From positions 98,194-162,193 of the forward strand of contig QANZ01055250.1 in NCBI GenBank assembly GCA_003254925.1: a stretch of 64,000 nucleotides of DNA, in the 5' to 3' direction. How positions within the stretch are numbered: the stretch's first letter is position 1; the number at the start of each line of letters is the position of its first letter. This DNA is from Chamaecrista fasciculata (Eukaryota; Streptophyta; Magnoliopsida; Fabales; Fabaceae). Below the pieces are notes generated by a model. It was not told where the DNA came from, did no database searches, and saw only the letters and a list, made by a program, of their open reading frames with translations. Of the stretch, positions 60,435 through 64,000 are shown piece after piece. The position numbers and the translations under genes were made by a program.

Positions 60435-60815
60435 TTATATTCCGTGGCGACAAAGAGGGCATGTATTGGTTTTCAGAAGCCACTTGAGGATGCAATCATT
60501 ATGATAGAAATGGTAACAAAATGGAATCGCCGCCACTTGCTCTCCATCTTCAAATTTCTCCAAACAAATGCTACAAATTTGTTCATCCTTATTGTTATCG
60601 ACAACAATCTTCACTCTCATGAGTAATGAAACGATGTGGTTTCGTTTAGCTATTCTCTGCCTCAACCGATTAATTAATTCTCCTTCATCTTGTAGTTGTC
60701 GTCGTTGAATTTCGTCAATAATTTGATTATTATTAACAACGTTTCGTACAAAGAATATTTGTCTTCCTCTTATCCTTACCGCTTGAGAAGAATATGAAGA
60801 GAAAGAAGAATCCAT
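60435..60815 (-). CDS. Small RING-H2 protein, probable E3 ubiquitin ligase
   Basis: Intronless, 126 aa, ATG at 60815, stop at 60435-60437. The C-terminus carries a complete C3H2C3 RING: CSIC, then C-x1-H-x2-H-x2-C in FCYHFYHNDC, then CPLC. All eight zinc ligands are present, as is the Trp (LKWLL) that usually contacts the E2. The N-terminal 75 residues are basic and Gln/Arg/Asn-rich (RRQLQDEGELINRLRQRIAK) and may form a helix. No membrane segment or signal peptide is seen. Plants have hundreds of such small RING-H2 genes, so the substrate cannot be named. Confidence 0.85.
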   Translation of the reverse strand: MDSSFSSYSSQAVRIRGRQIFFVRNVVNNNQIIDEIQRRQLQDEGELINRLRQRIAKRNHIVSLLMRVKIVVDNNKDEQICSICLEKFEDGEQVAAIPFCYHFYHNDCILKWLLKTNTCPLCRHGI

Positions 60816-61053
60816 GAATGAATTATGAATGAATTCAGTAGATGAGAATTATGGAGTGTGGGTATAAGTATGAGGGAGATATGTAATATATACAGGAAGG
60901 AAAACGCTCAATATGGATTTTATTTGATTTGAAATATTTTGTTAGATTTAGCTAAGATCTTCTTCTACTCAATACATTTATTTCTTCTTTCATTATTTGT
61001 TTTGGCCGAAATTTCTTTTTTCATTATCCTTTGTACACAAAAAGTCGGAATTT
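60816..61053 (-). promoter_or_regulatory. 5' flank of the RING-H2 gene
   Basis: A tatatac stretch near 60886 on the + strand could serve as a TATA element on the minus strand about 70 bases upstream of the ATG. This is only a composition-based guess. A TIR element starts at 61054. Confidence 0.3.
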
Positions 61054-61487
61054 TAGGGCCTGATTGGTTTAAGAAAATATTTCTTGTTTTCATTTTCTGT
61101 TTCCATTTCTGGAATTCTATTTTCATTTCAAAATTTTCAATATTTAAGAAATATGTTTGTTTTACAAAGTTAAAAAATCGTTTTCATTCATATTTAAATT
61201 ATGTTAACTTGAATAACGCTAATTTTTATATGTTTTTAAGTTTGATTATAGCTAAATGATGATATTAACATGATTAAATAGTTTACTTTTGTGTAATGTT
61301 GCAAAATATCATAAGTTTGTTTTTGGAAATACTGGAAACGTCTTTTTGACGTTTCCTGTTTTCAGCCTGTTTCAGAAAATGTTTCCAGAAAACATTTCCA
61401 AAAAAACTGTACAAAACACGTTTTCAGTCATATTTCCTGTTTTCAGTGAAAATGGAAACAGGAAACAGAGCAACCAATCAGACCCTA
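61054..61487. mobile_element. TIR element, family J (tagggcctgattggttt ends)
   Basis: The left end is tagggcctgattggttt; the right end is aaccaatcagacccta. Subterminal inverted phrases on gtttcc/ggaaac and ttttca/tgaaaa recur many times. The overall type (gggcctg-ttgg ends) is common in plant hAT-like or similar MITEs. No reliable target duplication is seen. Confidence 0.75.
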
Positions 61488-63427
61488 GCTTGCGCACAAA
61501 GTTTATTTTATAAGATATACACGTACAAATCATTAATATTTAATTACTAAACCATTAATTTATTTAACAAAAAAATTGATGAGTTGGAATTAATCTTAAT
61601 ATTTAATTACTAGATTATTGTCAACTCAATAATTTACTAATCTATTTATCGATTTATTTATATATATATATATATATAAAGTTGTATGCAAGCCTTCTTA
61701 TACCCAACTTACCATGTCATCTTCTAAAAACCCTCCCAATTTGTCATGTCATCTCCTAAAAACCTCCTAAAATTTCACAAAGAATTATCTAAAATGAATT
61801 TCACATAAAATCAAATCTTTTCAAATTGTCATGTCATTTCTTAAAAAGCCGTCCAAAATTTCACAAAGAATTATCTAAAATGGAATTTCACATAAAATCA
61901 AATCAAATCTTTTCAATATATTAGAATCCTTATTGCAGATTAAAATAAAATAACAGTCTTAAAGAGTTAAGTAACTTTTTAAAATCAAATTTAATTTTTA
62001 AACCATAGATTAGATTCTCTTAGATCTTCATTCTTCATTTATAATCTTACTGTAAATTAAAATAAGAGTCTTAAGTCACTTTTAAAATCAAATTTAAATT
62101 TTAAACTATAGATTTAATTTTCTTAGATCTTCATTCCTTATCTATTAATAGAGTGTCTGATGATGGATCACTAGGGGATTACAGAACATTCTCCTGAGTT
62201 TTGAATCTCTGAATTTCTCAAGTAGTTTTACTCTTGACTCTCTCTCTTCATTTTCTTTTTTTTTCTTTATCTTGATCTCAATTTTAATTTTGGGATAGAT
62301 TTAGATTTTCTTGCAAACTATGTCTTTCAGATTTAAGATTATTATGCAATTTCTCTCTTTTACCCACATTTTTGCACATTCACATTTAGATTCTTTATTA
62401 AAGTTATTTTATATATAATGTAATTAGTAATGAATTTATTCTATTGGTCCATATATAGATCTTTGATATTATGATGTATACAGATTTTTCTCTCATTCAA
62501 CCATGATGACTCACAATGTTGCACCCATCAAATCCACCCTCGCCACCACAATCTCCAATCCTTCAAGTTTCAACCTAGACTTATCTTTTACAACAAAAAA
62601 GTAGTTTTCCTTTATATAATCTGGTTGGGCAAACCATAAACCAAAGCATAAGGCGAACCTGTTTCTGTATTTTACCTAAAATTTTGATCTGAACTTGCCT
62701 CTTGGTCCATGTCACAAAATTTCTCATTGTACTTTTTCTAGAGTTTGATTTTGGTAAAGGGTTTGCTTATTTTCTCAAATTTTGTTAAAAAATTGTGCTG
62801 CTCCAATGGTCATTTCGCAATTCCAAGGATTTACATCCACTTTACATCTTCCGCTTTTTCTGTTCTGACTTCTGAGTCAACTGATTTCTCGTAGTTCATA
62901 TAACAGTTCATATTATTACATCTAATGAAAATTTGCAGGCGGCATTCACCGACTTTTTTTTTTTTTTGAACAAAGCATTCACTGACTTATCTATTAATAA
63001 TTAATAATATCTTAAATTTCAATGATATAAAATAATTATAATATACCTAAAAATCAGTAGATCTTTTTATCTTCTATTTTAGAATAATAACAATTAAAAA
63101 AACGTTAAATAAATTCCCTCTATTTTCTAGTCTTTTCAATATTCTATATCTTATATTACATAGGAGCACTCCATTAGAAAATCTTGCTTCTACTCCCATT
63201 GCATTTTGGATTGAAACTAGTGAACCCCAACGCTTGAGATCTCAATTTCAAACTTCTAATTCCAAGTATATATACTACAAATATCTGCTACCATTAGAGC
63301 ATATAAGAACTTAGCATCTTATATCTTGTCCGGACCATCAAATTACCATCAAATTATAGACACAAAATAATTATAAGCCTCTAACAAAGCAGTTAATCCC
63401 ATATACACATTAAAGAAAGAAAAAAAA
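61488..63427. other. AT-rich intergenic spacer
   Basis: A roughly 60-80 bp phrase is duplicated at about 61733-61815 and 61825-61905 (ccatcaaa-type: tttcacaaagaattatctaaa, aatttcacataaaatcaaat). Another duplicate pair is at about 61925-62035 and 62042-62140 (agattagattctcttagatc, cttcattctt). A small A-tailed footprint lies at 62942-62988. No gene is recognised. Confidence 0.55.
62942..62988 (-). mobile_element. 19-bp T-rich insertion with 14-bp target duplication
   Basis: gcattcaccgactt (62942-62955) and gcattcactgactt (62975-62988) differ at one base. Between them is a T-run ending gaacaaa. It fits a heavily truncated LINE tail. Confidence 0.55.
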
Positions 63428-63663
63428 GAGAATAAACTAACAACTCAGTCTCTGAAAGATCACTAAATTGACAACTGGATCCCTAAAACAGTGAAATACA
63501 CTATTTAACCCCTGAAAGAATCAAACGATACACTCATTACTCTTTTTAGTTCTTTCAGGAACTAAATTGTGTCTTTCAATCTTCTAAGAACTGAGTTATC
63601 AACTCGACAATTTTTCAAGAACCGAGTTGTTAGCTTACGTAAAAAAAAAAAAAAAAAAAAAAN

Positions 63664-63692
<29 letters not shown>
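63428..63692. mobile_element. TIR-like element, family I, next to a long A-run
   Basis: The left end aactaacaactcagtctctg mirrors the right end gaaccgagttgttagctta. Inner phrases gggactaaat-like mirror too. It is followed by an A-run of about 50 bases interrupted by an N (63663), so this part of the sequence is unreliable. Confidence 0.5.
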
Positions 63693-63694
<2 letters not shown>

Positions 63695-63837
63695 ACCTTC
63701 ATACAACTACTCAACCAAATATTAAGACAGCCTCCATAGTCTAACCTTTCTCTAATTTGCCAAATTTATCTCTGGAACTGTGGTGCAAAATGTCATATAC
63801 CAATACGAACTGTGCTTGGTCCACATATATTTGCCGA

Positions 63838-64000
63838 TCAAGTGAACTGGCGTCTAATGTATGTGTCTTCATGTACAAATACTGGTTCTTGACTGCTCTG
63901 GGGTGGTGGGACTGGGATCTGGGGTTGTCCCATGGCTATACCTCCTTGATTAGGATAGGAGGAATCACCCCAAGCATTATTGCTGGTATTCTTTCCCGTG
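63838..64000 (-). CDS. C-terminal end of an unidentified protein, cut by the window edge
   Basis: On the minus strand from the edge an open frame runs 54 codons to TGA (63838-63840). It has no start in the window. The sequence is Pro/Gln-rich (GIAMGQPQIPVPPPQSSQEP) and ends VFVHEDTYIRRQFT. GC content and codon use are gene-like and differ from the neighbouring AT-rich spacer. I do not recognise the family. The A-run and TIR element downstream would lie in or beyond its 3' UTR. Confidence 0.6.
   Translation of the reverse strand, partial: TGKNTSNNAWGDSSYPNQGGIAMGQPQIPVPPPQSSQEPVFVHEDTYIRRQFT

Noticed and set aside
1..64000. CRISPR array, operon or bacterial-type system
   Set aside because: Spliceosomal introns, plant gene families and plant transposons rule out a prokaryotic origin; no regularly spaced repeat-spacer array is seen.

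Overview
The window is nuclear DNA of a flowering plant, most likely a eudicot. Genes are split by long AT-rich introns with canonical GT/AG borders, a plant-specific protein is present, and the intergenic space is filled with plant-type MITEs, MULE-like elements, Helitron ends and LINE scraps. I cannot name the species. Four assembly gaps are present: a 589-base N run (23039-23627) and single Ns at 7884, 38727 and 63663.

Left third. The 14 last exons of a SAC-domain phosphoinositide phosphatase run on the + strand from the window edge to 11409. A minus-strand PPP4R2-like regulatory subunit of protein phosphatase 4 (12789-18740, 5' leader to about 20200) converges on it. A 4-6 kb transposon-rich stretch follows. 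At 26089-29222 lies a minus-strand gene for a very acidic, plant-specific protein; two of its exons and the intron beside them look like a local tandem duplication.

Middle. From about 32.4 to 38.1 kb there is a Helitron-like region. It has a good Helitron 3' end and carries fragments of unrelated genes (serine carboxypeptidase, R-SNARE, unrecognised exons). Its last 600 bases are repeated at 38728-39334, directly after an N. A small gene with ten cysteines spaced as CX3C pairs (42924-43304) and the RH42/Prp5-type DEAD-box helicase gene (46419-49811, uninterrupted CDS, 5'-UTR intron) follow.

Right third. A nested inverted-repeat structure (about 54977-59171) contains at least three further elements plus a pair of Helitron 3' ends. 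It is followed by a small intronless RING-H2 gene (60435-60815, minus) and the C-terminal 54 codons of an unidentified minus-strand gene cut by the window edge.

The genes are ordinary housekeeping loci with no sign of acting in one pathway. The unusual content is the mobile DNA: many short terminal-inverted-repeat families with 9-10 bp target duplications (MULE signature), a MULE-like element with telomere-like repeats inside, and several tiny A-tailed insertions flanked by target duplications.
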